64,000 nucleotides of DNA from Acidimangrovimonas pyrenivorans (lineage in GTDB: Bacteria; Pseudomonadota; Alphaproteobacteria; Rhodobacterales; Rhodobacteraceae). The position numbers and the translations under genes are program-made. The DNA lies in contig NZ_JBHRSK010000014.1 of NCBI RefSeq assembly GCF_042643245.1, forward strand, positions 1 through 64,000, read 5' to 3'. The notes under the pieces are model-generated. The model had not been told where the DNA came from and did no database searches. It saw only the letters and a program-made list of their open reading frames with translations. This document shows, piece by piece, positions 26,157 to 36,135 of this stretch (position 1 is the stretch's first letter; every line of letters begins with the position of its first letter).

Positions 26157-26891
26157 TTGTCTGAAACCATTTCATTTCCGGGCGTCGGCGGTGGCGAACT
26201 GGTGATCGTCGCCCATGGCGCCCCGTCCGATCCGGAACCGCAGCAGCAGGCGCTCGAGGCGCTGGCGACAGAGGTGGCGGCGCTGCTGCCCGGGGACTGG
26301 CGTGTCGGCGGGGCGACATTGGCCCGCAAGGGGGCGCTGGAAACCGCGCTGGCGGGCATGGACCGGCCGCTGGTCTACCCGTTCTTCATGGCGCAGGGCT
26401 GGTTCACCGGCACCGAATTGCCGCGGCGGCTGGCCGCCGCCGGTCGCGGCGAGGCGCGGCAATTGTTGCCCTTCGGGCTCGATCCGGCCTTGCCCGGGCT
26501 GGTCATGCAGGCGGCCCGGCAGGGCGCGGAACAGGCCGGGCTGGCCCCCGGCGAGGCGGGGCTGGTGCTGGCTGCGCATGGCTCGGCGGTCTCGCGCGGG
26601 TCGGCAACAGCGACGACGGCATTGGCCAGGGAAATCGCCGCCTGCGGGACCTTCGCGCGGGTCGAGGCCGGCTACGTCGAAGAGGCCCCCTATCTGGCCG
26701 CGATCGCCTGCGGGATGGGACCTTCGGTCTGCCTGCCGCTTTTCGCCCAGCGCGCCGGCCATGTCACCCGTGACGTGCCGCGGGCGCTCGAGCAGGCCGG
26801 GTTCGAGGGGCCGCTGCTGCCGCCGATCGGCGCCCATCCCGGCGTGCCGGCGCTGATCGCCGCCGCGGCTGCGCGGGCCGTCACCGAGTAG
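26157..26891 (+). CDS. CbiX/sirohydrochlorin chelatase-like protein, two-domain
   Basis: The 244-residue protein has two related halves. The first begins IVAHGAPSDPE (about residues 17-27) and the second has AAHGSAVSRGSATAT (about 140-154), the histidine-containing strand of CbiX/CbiK chelatases that insert cobalt or iron into sirohydrochlorin. The start is TTG, preceded by GGGGA at about eight bases. No other corrin or sirohaem gene is nearby, so it may be a stand-alone homologue with another metal-related role. It is convergent with the carrier-protein gene. Confidence 0.75.
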   Translation: MSETISFPGVGGGELVIVAHGAPSDPEPQQQALEALATEVAALLPGDWRVGGATLARKGALETALAGMDRPLVYPFFMAQGWFTGTELPRRLAAAGRGEARQLLPFGLDPALPGLVMQAARQGAEQAGLAPGEAGLVLAAHGSAVSRGSATATTALAREIAACGTFARVEAGYVEEAPYLAAIACGMGPSVCLPLFAQRAGHVTRDVPRALEQAGFEGPLLPPIGAHPGVPALIAAAAARAVTE

Positions 26892-26908
26892 ACCGGCAAG
26901 CCGGCGGC

Positions 26909-27154
26909 TCAGGCGGTCTTGGCGGCCAGGTAGGCGGTGGCGCGGTCGGCGGTCGCGATCTGCGGATAATCCGCTTCCGGGATCGCCACCCCGAAGCGCT
27001 TGTTCAGCGCGATCACCAGGTTGAGCACGTCCATCGAGTCGAGTTCGAGATCGTCCTGCAGGTGGTCGCCGCCGCCGATGCTGTCGGCGTCGAGGTCGGG
27101 AGCGACGTTGATCAGTTCCTCGATAAAGGCTTGGCGGATTTCGGCGTCGGTCAT
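26909..27154 (-). CDS. Acyl carrier protein
   Basis: This 81-residue acidic protein is a carrier protein. The phosphopantetheine attachment serine is Ser40 in LELDSMDVLNL, preceded by the typical HLQDDLEL helix entry. It carries acyl groups on a thioester arm. GGAGG precedes the ATG, which overlaps the E2 stop by four bases, so production is tied to that of E2. The dedicated carrier sits at the end of an operon with an AMP-forming ligase and a 2-oxo-acid dehydrogenase E1/E2. No fatty-acid synthesis gene is adjacent. A specialised acyl-transfer role is therefore likely, with E2 or the ligase as loading partner (inference). Confidence 0.85.
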   Translation of the reverse strand: MTDAEIRQAFIEELINVAPDLDADSIGGGDHLQDDLELDSMDVLNLVIALNKRFGVAIPEADYPQIATADRATAYLAAKTA

Positions 27155-28341
27155 AGGGCCTCCGGGGCTTGCAGTCTGTCTTCGATCTCGCTGAGGAAAC
27201 GGGCGCCGAGGCGGCCGTCGCTGACCCGGTGGTCGGCGGCCAGCGTCAGGGTGATGGCGGGGCGGGCGACCACCGCGCCGTCCCTGACCAGCGCCATCTG
27301 CTGCGGGCTGCCGGCGGTCACCAGCGCCACCTGCGGCGGCACGATGATGCCGGCCATCGCCTCCACCCCGCTCTCGCCGAGGCTGGAAAGGGTCAGCGTG
27401 CCCATGTTCATCTCGGAACTGCGCAGCCTTCCGGCGCGGGTGCGGGCGGTGACGTCGCGCATCGCCGCCATCAGTTCGGGAAGACCGAGCGTGTCGGCAT
27501 CGAGGATCGCCGGCGCCACCAGCCCGCCGCCGCGCAAAGCCACGGCAAGGCCGAGATGGACCCGGTCGGAGGGCTCGAAGCCGTCGGCGTAATGGCCGTT
27601 GAAGCCCTTGACCGCCTTGGCCGCCAGCGCCGTCGCCTTCATCAGGATGGCGCCCATCAGCAGCCGTTCCTCGGGCGGCCGGGCGGCGTTCTGGGCTTCG
27701 AGCCAGTCGGTGGCGGCGCCCAGGTCGATCGTGTGGGTCATGTAGTAGTGCGGGATCTCGCGTTTCGAGCGGGCCATCGCGGCGGCGATCGCCTTGCGCA
27801 TCTCGGTCAGGGCCGCGGCGCGGTCGCCGCCCGCCGGTTTCGGCGCCGGCTTGGCGGCAGGCGCGCCGGTCTCGACATCGGCCAGCACGATGGCGCCGCC
27901 GGGGCCGGAGCCTTTCACGGTGGCAAGGTCGATCCCCAGTTCCGCCGCGCGGGCCCGGGCGGCGGGCGAGGCGGCGATACCGGTCGCGGCGACTTGCGGC
28001 GCCGGGGCCGTCGGGGCAGGGGCCTTCGCCGGCGCGGCCGCCGGTTCCGGCGCCTTGACCGGGGCCGGTTCCGGTGCAGACGGCTCAGGGGCGGCGGGGG
28101 CCTCGCCCGCGCCGCGGATCACCGCCAGCGGCGCGCCGACGGGCAGGGTCTGGCCCAGCTCGGCCTTCAGGGTCTCGACCGTGCCGCCCTCGAAGACCTC
28201 GATCTCGATGGCGCCCTTCTGGGTCTCGACCACGGCGACGATATCGCCGTGCTTGACGGTGTCGCCCGGCTTCACCAGCCATTCGACCAGCTTGCCGTCC
28301 TCCATGTCTGCCCCCAGCGAAGGCATCTTGAACACGCCCAT
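27151..28341 (-). CDS. Lipoyl-dependent E2 acyltransferase of a 2-oxo-acid dehydrogenase-type complex
   Basis: The 396-residue protein has one lipoyl domain (residues 1-78) with the lipoyl lysine Lys42 in ETQKGAIEIE. An alanine/proline linker follows, then a peripheral-subunit-binding domain near 122-158 (SPAARARAAELGIDLATVKG) and the catalytic domain with the active-site motif DHRVSDG (370-376). E2 proteins pass the acyl group from lipoate to coenzyme A. It starts three bases after the E1 stop codon and overlaps the ACP start. No E3 dihydrolipoamide dehydrogenase is encoded here, so E3 would have to be supplied elsewhere or may not be needed. Confidence 0.88.
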   Translation of the reverse strand: MGVFKMPSLGADMEDGKLVEWLVKPGDTVKHGDIVAVVETQKGAIEIEVFEGGTVETLKAELGQTLPVGAPLAVIRGAGEAPAAPEPSAPEPAPVKAPEPAAAPAKAPAPTAPAPQVAATGIAASPAARARAAELGIDLATVKGSGPGGAIVLADVETGAPAAKPAPKPAGGDRAAALTEMRKAIAAAMARSKREIPHYYMTHTIDLGAATDWLEAQNAARPPEERLLMGAILMKATALAAKAVKGFNGHYADGFEPSDRVHLGLAVALRGGGLVAPAILDADTLGLPELMAAMRDVTARTRAGRLRSSEMNMGTLTLSSLGESGVEAMAGIIVPPQVALVTAGSPQQMALVRDGAVVARPAITLTLAADHRVSDGRLGARFLSEIEDRLQAPEAL

Positions 28342-28344
28342 CGC

Positions 28345-30335
28345 TCAGCCCTTCCCGACGGCGGTCTTGGCGGCGGCGACGATGGCCGGGACCTGCGGCA
28401 CCGCCGCGTCCTCGAGATGCTTCGGGTAGGGGATCGGCACCTCGACCGAGCAGACCCGGCCGACCGGCGCGTCGAGATGCCAGAAACCCTGCTCGCCGAT
28501 CCGCGCCGCGATCTCGGCCGAGAGCGAACCCGAGCGCCAGCCCTCGTCGACGATCACCGCCCGGCGGGTGCGGGAAAGCGAGCCCAGGATCGTGGCGTCG
28601 TCCAGCGGCCGCAGCACCCGCAGGTCGATGACCTCGGCCTCGATGCCGTCCTTCGCCAGCTCCTCGGCCGCCTCCAGCGTCTTGTAAAGCGAGCCGCCAT
28701 AGGTGATCAGCGAGACATCGGTGCCAGGCCGCCGGATCGCGGCGGTGTCGATCTCAACCGGGCCGGCATTGGCGGCGATCTTGCCGGTCATGTTGTAGAG
28801 CATGACATTCTCGAAGATCAGCACCGGGTCCGGGTCCTGCAGCGCCGTCCACAGCATGCCGCGCGCGTCCTCCAGCGTCGCGGGGGCGAGGACCCGCAGC
28901 CCGGGGATATGGGCGAACCAGCCTTCGAGAGAATGCGAATGCTGGGCGGCGAGCTGCTTGCCCGCGCCGGTCGCCATCCGGATCACCACCGGCACGTTGA
29001 ACTGGCCGCCGGACATATGGCGGATGGTGGCGGCGGTGTTCATGATCTGGTCGAGGGCGAGCAGCGAGAAGTTGACCGTCATCACCTCGACGATCGGCCG
29101 CATGCCGGCCGCCGCCGCGCCGATCCCGGCGCCGGTGAAACCGGATTCCGACAGCGGCGTGTCGCGGATCCGGTCCTCGCCGAACTCGGCCATCAGCCCC
29201 TTGGAAACGGCGTAGCAGCCGCCATAGGCGCCGACATCCTCGCCCATCAGGAAGACCCGCTCGTCGCGCTGCAGCGCGTCGCGGATGCCCTGCTTGGCCG
29301 CCTCGCGATAGGTCATCTCGACCGTCTCGGCCGATGGCGCGGGGGCCGGAGGCGGGGCCGGACGGTCCTCGGCCACGACATGCTTGGTCAACGTCTCCAG
29401 CGGCTCCCAGTCGCTCTGTTCGGCGAAGTCGACCGCCGCCGCGACCTCCTCGGCCACCGCGGCCTCGATCTCGGCCACTTCGGCGTCATGGATCAGGTTG
29501 TTCTCGCTCAGCCAGCCCTGGAAGCGGACGATCGGCCCTTTCTCGCGCCAGCTTTCGATCTCGGATTTCTCGCGGTAGAGCTGGGCGTCGAACATCGAAT
29601 GGGCGCGGAAGCGGTAGGTGAGGCATTCGAGGAATTGCGGCTTGCCGGTCTCGTGGATCGTCTCCAGCGCCTTGCGCGCTGCCGCCTCGACCGCGACCAC
29701 GTCCATGCCGTCGACCTGGTGCGACTCGATACCGTAGCAGGCGGCCTTCTCGTGGATGTCGGTCACCGCCTCGGTCCGGGCGAGGGCCGAGCCCATGGCG
29801 TAGCCGTTGTTCTCGCAGACGAAGAGCACCGGCAGCGACCACAGCGCGGCGAGGTTCATCGACTCGTGGAACTCGCCCTCGGCCGCCGCGCCCTCGCCGA
29901 AGAAACAGGCGGTGACGCCGGGCGCCTTGGCCATCTTGTCGGCCAGCGCCAGCCCGACGGCCAGCGGCAGGCCGCCGCCGACGATGGCGTTGCCGCCGTA
30001 GAAATTGCGTTCCGCGTCAAAGATGTGCATCGAGCCGCCGCGCCCGCCGGAACTGCCGGTCGCCTTGCCATACATCTCGGCCATGACGGCGTTCATCGGC
30101 ACGCCGCGCAGCAGGGCGTGGCCGTGTTCGCGATAGGTGGCGACGATGCGGTCCTCGGGCCGCAGCACCGGAATGACGCCGGTCGCCACCGCCTCCTCGC
30201 CGTCATAGAGGTGGAGGAAGCCGCGGATCTTTTCCTGCGTGTAGAGCTCGGCGCATTTGTCCTCGAAGCGGCGGATGCGGATCATGCCGGTGAGCAGCTC
30301 GCGCAGGTGGGCATGGGTCAGGTGAGGCTTGTCGC

Positions 30336-30339
<4 letters not shown>
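28345..30339 (-). CDS. Fused E1 alpha-beta thiamine-diphosphate dehydrogenase component
   Basis: The 664-residue protein joins E1 alpha and E1 beta, which are usually two polypeptides. Residues 1-318 form the alpha part with the thiamine-diphosphate motif starting GEG (148-150) and ending NN (177-178). A linker rich in proline (around 320-342, APPPAPAPSAE) leads to the beta part beginning YREAAKQGIRDALQRDERV. Members decarboxylate pyruvate, acetoin or branched 2-oxo acids and pass the acyl group to lipoyl-E2. The ATG overlaps the ligase stop by four bases and has GGAGAG before it. The substrate cannot be assigned from motifs alone. Confidence 0.85.
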
Positions 30340-32075
<1,736 letters not shown>

Positions 32076-32177
32076 GCCCTGCTCCTCCCTCCACACACAC
32101 AACACCGAACCGGCAGGACGCACCGGCCGGTGCCCTTGACTTGAGGGTGAGTCTGTCAGGGGGTTTTCCCCGCCGCA

Positions 32178-32191
32178 TTGATCGAGATCAC
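32178..32191. promoter_or_regulatory. FNR/FnrL-type box upstream of the ligase-E1-E2-ACP operon
   Basis: TTGATCGAGATCAC matches the FNR consensus TTGAT-N4-ATCAA at nine of ten positions and resembles FnrL sites of Rhodobacter-type bacteria. It is centred about 110 bases before the first start codon of the operon, between it and the acetamidase gene. An oxygen-responsive activator site is plausible; no matching -35/-10 pair was identified. Confidence 0.45.
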
Positions 32192-32219
32192 GACGCCGGG
32201 GCGGGGCCCTGGCGGCGCT

Positions 32220-33158
32220 TCAGCGGGCCAGCGCCGACTTGGGCAGCATCATGTGGCTGCCCTTCTGTTCGTTGACCAGCTGGGTTATGCGGGCGTCGCC
32301 GATCAGGCTGAGCAGCATGAAGGCCCGGGTGCGGTCGAGATCGGTGATCTCGGTCACCCAGTCGATCATGCGCCGGATCGCGTCGCGGGCGGCGGTGTCG
32401 AGATCCTCGTGCGTCGCCATCGAGATCAGGTGATCCGGTGTCTCGGCGCGCGGGAAGTCCCAGTGCAGGTCCTTGCGCAGGATCAGCTCGAACGTGCCTT
32501 CCAGCGCCGTCTCGATCGCGGTGATGCAGACCTCGCCGTCGCCCTGCACGCCATGGCCGTCGCCGACCGAGAACAGCGCCCCCTCGGCATGGACCGGCAG
32601 GTAGAGCGTGGTGCCGGCGACCAGTTCTTTGAGGTCGATATTGCCGCCATGGGCGCGCGGCTGGATCGTCGAGATCGCGCCCCAGTTCGGCGGCGGCGCC
32701 ACGCCCATGACGCCGAAGAACGGTTTCAGCGGCAGCTCGGTGCCCCAGGGCAGCCGGCCGATGCCGCGCGCGGCGTCGAGGTCGATGATGATCTGGGCGG
32801 CCGCGTCGAAATCGAGCGGCAGGGCGCCGGCAAGGGGGCGGACGATGGTGTAGCCCCAGTCCTGGCGCAATTGCACGTCGCGGATCCGGACCTCGAGCAC
32901 GTCGCCCGGCTCGGCCCCGCGCACCGCCACCGGGCCGGTGAGGATATGACCCGGCACCCGCCGCGCTGCGTGCTCGTGGATCGCCAGCAGCTCGGGCGGC
33001 ACGTGGTAGCCGTCGCCGGGCAGGTTGCCGGGCCCGCCCGAGACGGTCTCGATCACCACCGTATCGCCGCTGTCGACGGTCAGCGCCGGCGGCAGGGCGG
33101 CGTCGAACCAGCCCCAGTGCACGGTTTTCGGATCGGCGGTCAGCCGGTGCTCGGCCAT
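32220..33158 (-). CDS. Acetamidase/formamidase family protein
   Basis: The 312-residue protein belongs to the FmdA/AmdA family, which hydrolyses short amides to the acid and ammonia. Family features are the early TVHWGWFDAALPPALTV strand, GDVLEVRIRDVQL, the segment FFGVMGVAPPP and PRAHGGNIDLKEL, and VGDGHGVQGDGEVCITAIE toward the C-terminus. AAGGAG sits six bases before the chosen ATG. It is on the opposite strand to the GntR/amidase gene pair, with 441 bases between, and a TTGGT-type operator word lies in that gap. It probably works alongside the amidase in nitrogen or amide use. Confidence 0.85.
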   Translation of the reverse strand: MAEHRLTADPKTVHWGWFDAALPPALTVDSGDTVVIETVSGGPGNLPGDGYHVPPELLAIHEHAARRVPGHILTGPVAVRGAEPGDVLEVRIRDVQLRQDWGYTIVRPLAGALPLDFDAAAQIIIDLDAARGIGRLPWGTELPLKPFFGVMGVAPPPNWGAISTIQPRAHGGNIDLKELVAGTTLYLPVHAEGALFSVGDGHGVQGDGEVCITAIETALEGTFELILRKDLHWDFPRAETPDHLISMATHEDLDTAARDAIRRMIDWVTEITDLDRTRAFMLLSLIGDARITQLVNEQKGSHMMLPKSALAR

Positions 33159-33330
33159 CTCGGTCTCCTTTCGTCCGGTCCTCGGTCGGTGCCATCGGAG
33201 CAGCTTGCGTCCCCGCCGGCAATGGCTTTGAGGCGCGGAATGGGGTCGGCGGAACACCTTGGCGCGTTTTCTTGCCCTCCGCTCGCGGCGGTGCCCGTCT
33301 GGCGGGCGCAGCGATGACCCATTTTCAAAT

Positions 33331-33345
33331 TGGTGCATTGGTTCG
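33331..33345. promoter_or_regulatory. TTGGTGCATTGGTTC operator-like site facing the acetamidase gene
   Basis: TTGGT occurs twice in 14 bases (TTGGTGCA then TTGGTTC), preceded by AAA. The same two words, ATTGGTGCA and ATTGGTTCG, occur upstream of the second gntR gene at 50578-50607, separated there by extra bases. This suggests a binding site for a GntR protein about 170 bases before the acetamidase start. Confidence 0.45.
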
Positions 33346-33551
33346 CTCTCCCGCCCTCGCTCAAGTGGCGGCGGCCGGGTGAGTCGGGGCGTGGTTGAGC
33401 GGCACCGGGTTCAGGTGCGCGGTGCGGGAGTGGCGGTTGAGTTTCTGCTGAATACGTGGGCGCCGGGGCGAAATATGTGCGGCGAATGCGGGAATTCGCC
33501 GCTGCCGGCATTCCGGCGGTTGACAGAAACGTGATCGTCACGCGTGCTTGA

Positions 33552-33574
33552 GGAACCACTGATGAATTGGTTCC
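33552..33574. promoter_or_regulatory. Inverted-repeat operator upstream of gntR (AACCA-N9-TGGTT)
   Basis: GGAACCA and TGGTTCC form perfect seven-base arms with nine bases between. A TTGACA hexamer lies 26 bases upstream. The same AACCA-N9-TGGTT layout is found before the other gntR gene (50587-50605). Its position 26 bases before the start codon fits autoregulation. Confidence 0.6.
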
Positions 33575-33599
33575 ACCCCTCGCGGGAGACGATCCGCCG

Positions 33600-34322
33600 A
33601 TGCCGGATAACAGCAACAAGGTGCGCGCGCGGCTGCTGGCGCTGCTCGACAGCAGCCGACTGGCCCCCGACGGCCGGCTGATGACCGAGCGTGCCCTGGC
33701 CGAGCAGCTCTCGGTCGGCCGGCGCACCGTGCGCCGGGTGCTCGAGACGCTCGAGGCCGAGGGGCTGATCTGGCGCAAGCAGGGCAAGGGCACCTTCGCC
33801 GGTCAGAAGCCCGACCCGACCGGGCGGCTGGCGGCCGAGATCACCGGCCAGACCGATCCGCTGGAAGTGATGGAGGCCCGGCTGGTAATCGAGCCGGCGC
33901 TGGCCGCGCTCTGCGCCCGCGCGGCGCTGCCGGCCGATGTCGAACGGATGCGCCAGCTCGCCCGCCGGATCGCCGAGACAACGGATTCCGATGCCGCCGA
34001 ATTGTGGGATTCCGCGCTGCACCGGCTGATTGCCCGCACCGCCGGCAACCGGCCGCTGCTGACCAGCTTCGCCCTGCTGGACGAGATCCGCGGCACCGAC
34101 GCCTGGGTCGCGCTGCGGGCGCCGGACTGGTCGCTGGAAGTCCTGCGCGAGAACGACCGCGAACATCGCGCGATCATCGACGCGATCGAGGCCGGCCGGC
34201 CCGAGGCCGCCGAGACGGCGATGCGGGCGCATATCGCGGCGCTGGTGCAGAGCATGAAAGACAGACTGACCGCCCCTGCCGAAGACCCGGCGGGCGAGGC
34301 GCATCGAGGAGCCGCAGAATGA
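33600..34322 (+). CDS. GntR family regulator, FadR/FCD subfamily (module 2)
   Basis: The 240-residue protein has a winged-helix DNA-binding domain (residues 18-70; TERALAEQLSVGRRTVRRVL, then LEAEGLIWRKQGKGTFAG). A helical FCD-type ligand domain follows, with metal-binding candidates near HRLIARTAGN and EHRAIIDAIEAG. The ATG at 33600 has GGGAG about eleven bases upstream, a long spacing. It is clearly related to the regulator at 49787-50488, sharing for example EAEGLIW, QGKGTF, PDPTG and VMEARL. Its stop overlaps the amidase start (ATGA), so it probably controls the amidase/transporter 2 genes and perhaps the divergent acetamidase. Confidence 0.85.
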   Translation: MPDNSNKVRARLLALLDSSRLAPDGRLMTERALAEQLSVGRRTVRRVLETLEAEGLIWRKQGKGTFAGQKPDPTGRLAAEITGQTDPLEVMEARLVIEPALAALCARAALPADVERMRQLARRIAETTDSDAAELWDSALHRLIARTAGNRPLLTSFALLDEIRGTDAWVALRAPDWSLEVLRENDREHRAIIDAIEAGRPEAAETAMRAHIAALVQSMKDRLTAPAEDPAGEAHRGAAE

Positions 34323-35977
34323 CCGAGACCACGATCACCCCGGAAGACATCGCGGCCGCCGAGCGGTTGATGGGCATCGCCTATACCGCGCGCGAGCGGG
34401 CGCAGATGACCGGCAACATGGCCGGCCAGATCGACTCGGCCATCGCCCGGCGCGAGGTCTCGCTGCCGAACGCGGCGCCGATGGCGCTGCGCTTCGATCC
34501 GCGGCTGCCGAATTTCGCCATGCCGGCGCCCGAGGGCGTGCTGCGCTACTCCGGCAGCGATCCCGGCCCGGTGCCCGACAATCCCGAGGATGTCGCCTTC
34601 GCGCCGCTGACCAGCCTGTCGGCCTGGGTCGGCTCGGGCGTGCTGTCGAGCCGGTCGCTGACCGAGCTCTACCTGCGCCGGATCGAGGCGTTGAACCCCA
34701 AGCTGGAATGCTTCGCCACGGTGATGCGCAAACAGGCGCTGGCCGAGGCCGATGCCGCCGACGCGCTGCTCAAGGGCGGGGTGTATCTCGGCCCGCTGCA
34801 CGGCATTCCCTATGCGCTCAAGGACCTGTTCGACACCAAGGGCACGATCACCGGCTGGGGCGCGGAGCCGTTCCAGCACCGGCTGCCCGAGGCCGATGCC
34901 GCCATCGTTCACAAGCTGCGCGCGGCGGGGGCGGTGCTGCTGGGCAAGTCGACCGTCGGCGCGCTGGCCTATAACGACATCTGGTATGGCGGCCGCACCC
35001 GCAACCCGTGGAACCTGAACGAGGGCTCTAGCGGGTCGAGCGCCGGCTCGGCCTCGGCCACCGCCGCGGGGCTGTGCGGCTTCTCCATCGGCACCGAGAC
35101 GCTGGGCTCGATCACCTCGCCCAGCCAGCGTTGCGGCACCACCGGGCTGCGGCCGACCTTCGGCCGGGTCTCGCGCGCCGGCGGCATGGCGCTGTGCAAC
35201 TCGCTCGACAAGGTCGGGCCGATCTGCCGCTCGGTCGAGGACACGGCGATGGTGCTGGCGGCGATCAATGGCGGCGACATCGCCGATCGCGGCTCGATCG
35301 ACGCGCCGTTCCATTTCGACGCCACCGCCGGCATCGCGGGCATGAAGCTGGGCTACCTGCCCGAGGCCTTCGGCGACGGCGCCACCGATGTCGACCGCGC
35401 CGCGCTGGAGGCGGCCAAGGGGCTGGGGATCGAGGTCGTCGAGGTCTCGCTGCCCGATCTGCCCTACGGCGCGCTGATGAACATCCTCTACGCCGAGGCG
35501 GCGGCGACCTTCGAGGAACTGACCCTGACCGATGCCGACGACACCCTGACCTGGCAGGACGACGGCGCCTGGCCCAACACTTTCCGCAAGGCGCGCTTCC
35601 TGTCGGCGGTCGACCATGTCCAGCTCGACCGGCTGCGCTACCAGGTGATGCTCGCGCTCGACGGGCTGTTTGCCGAGGTCGACGCCCTGATCGGGCCGTT
35701 CATGACCGGGCCGATGCTGGTCGCCTCGAACTTCACCGGCCATCCCTGCCTGCACCTGCGGGCCGGGTTCCTCGATCTCGGCACCCGCGGCATGGCCTCG
35801 CTGGGCGCCGGCAAGCTGACCACCGGTGAGGCCGACGACGCCGGCCGGACCTTCCGCGTGCCGCAGGGCATCTCGCTCTGGGGCCGGCTCTACCAGGAAG
35901 GCCCGATCCTCAATCTCGGCATGGCGCTGGAACGCGCCCTGGGCGTCGCGGGAGAGCGCCCGGAATTCCCGGCCTGA
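34319..35977 (+). CDS. Amidase signature family enzyme
   Basis: The 552-residue protein has the Ser-cisSer-Lys triad of amidase signature enzymes. Lys168 is in GIPYALKDLFDT, the cis-serine lies within the GSSGSSAGS loop (residues 236-244), and the nucleophile Ser264 is in GTETLGSITSPS. It hydrolyses a carboxamide to acid and ammonia in the cytoplasm. The start is set by GAGGAG and the ATGA overlap with gntR. An N-terminal extension of roughly 90 residues (TPEDIAAAERLMGIAYTARE and onwards) precedes the usual amidase fold. The transporter 2 binding-protein gene follows after 158 bases on the same strand, so the enzyme probably processes its cargo. Confidence 0.87.
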   Translation: MTETTITPEDIAAAERLMGIAYTARERAQMTGNMAGQIDSAIARREVSLPNAAPMALRFDPRLPNFAMPAPEGVLRYSGSDPGPVPDNPEDVAFAPLTSLSAWVGSGVLSSRSLTELYLRRIEALNPKLECFATVMRKQALAEADAADALLKGGVYLGPLHGIPYALKDLFDTKGTITGWGAEPFQHRLPEADAAIVHKLRAAGAVLLGKSTVGALAYNDIWYGGRTRNPWNLNEGSSGSSAGSASATAAGLCGFSIGTETLGSITSPSQRCGTTGLRPTFGRVSRAGGMALCNSLDKVGPICRSVEDTAMVLAAINGGDIADRGSIDAPFHFDATAGIAGMKLGYLPEAFGDGATDVDRAALEAAKGLGIEVVEVSLPDLPYGALMNILYAEAAATFEELTLTDADDTLTWQDDGAWPNTFRKARFLSAVDHVQLDRLRYQVMLALDGLFAEVDALIGPFMTGPMLVASNFTGHPCLHLRAGFLDLGTRGMASLGAGKLTTGEADDAGRTFRVPQGISLWGRLYQEGPILNLGMALERALGVAGERPEFPA

Positions 35978-36135
35978 GTAGGTAGGCCGGGCGAGGACCG
36001 TGGGCGGCAGGGCAGGCCGCCGCCCCGGCAGGACCATTGCCAAAGAAGCCGGCAGCCAAGCCGGTCGACCGGGATTTCCCGGACAACTCCCTCATGCCCG
36101 CTCGCCGGGCGCCGCGATCCAACAGGAGCAAGACG

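Larger units (their letters stand above)
33159..33599. other. Divergent regulatory region between acetamidase and gntR
   Basis: This 441-base region holds no convincing gene; short open frames in it are arginine- and proline-rich and lack start signals. It contains a direct-repeat operator-like site (33331-33345), a consensus -35 hexamer TTGACA (33520-33525) pointing toward gntR, and an inverted repeat just upstream of gntR (33552-33574). Both flanking genes probably take their promoters from here. Confidence 0.5.

Noticed and set aside
33259..33534. A 91-codon frame in the acetamidase/gntR gap
   Set aside because: No ribosome-binding site, unusual composition and overlap with operator sequences; no family resemblance.
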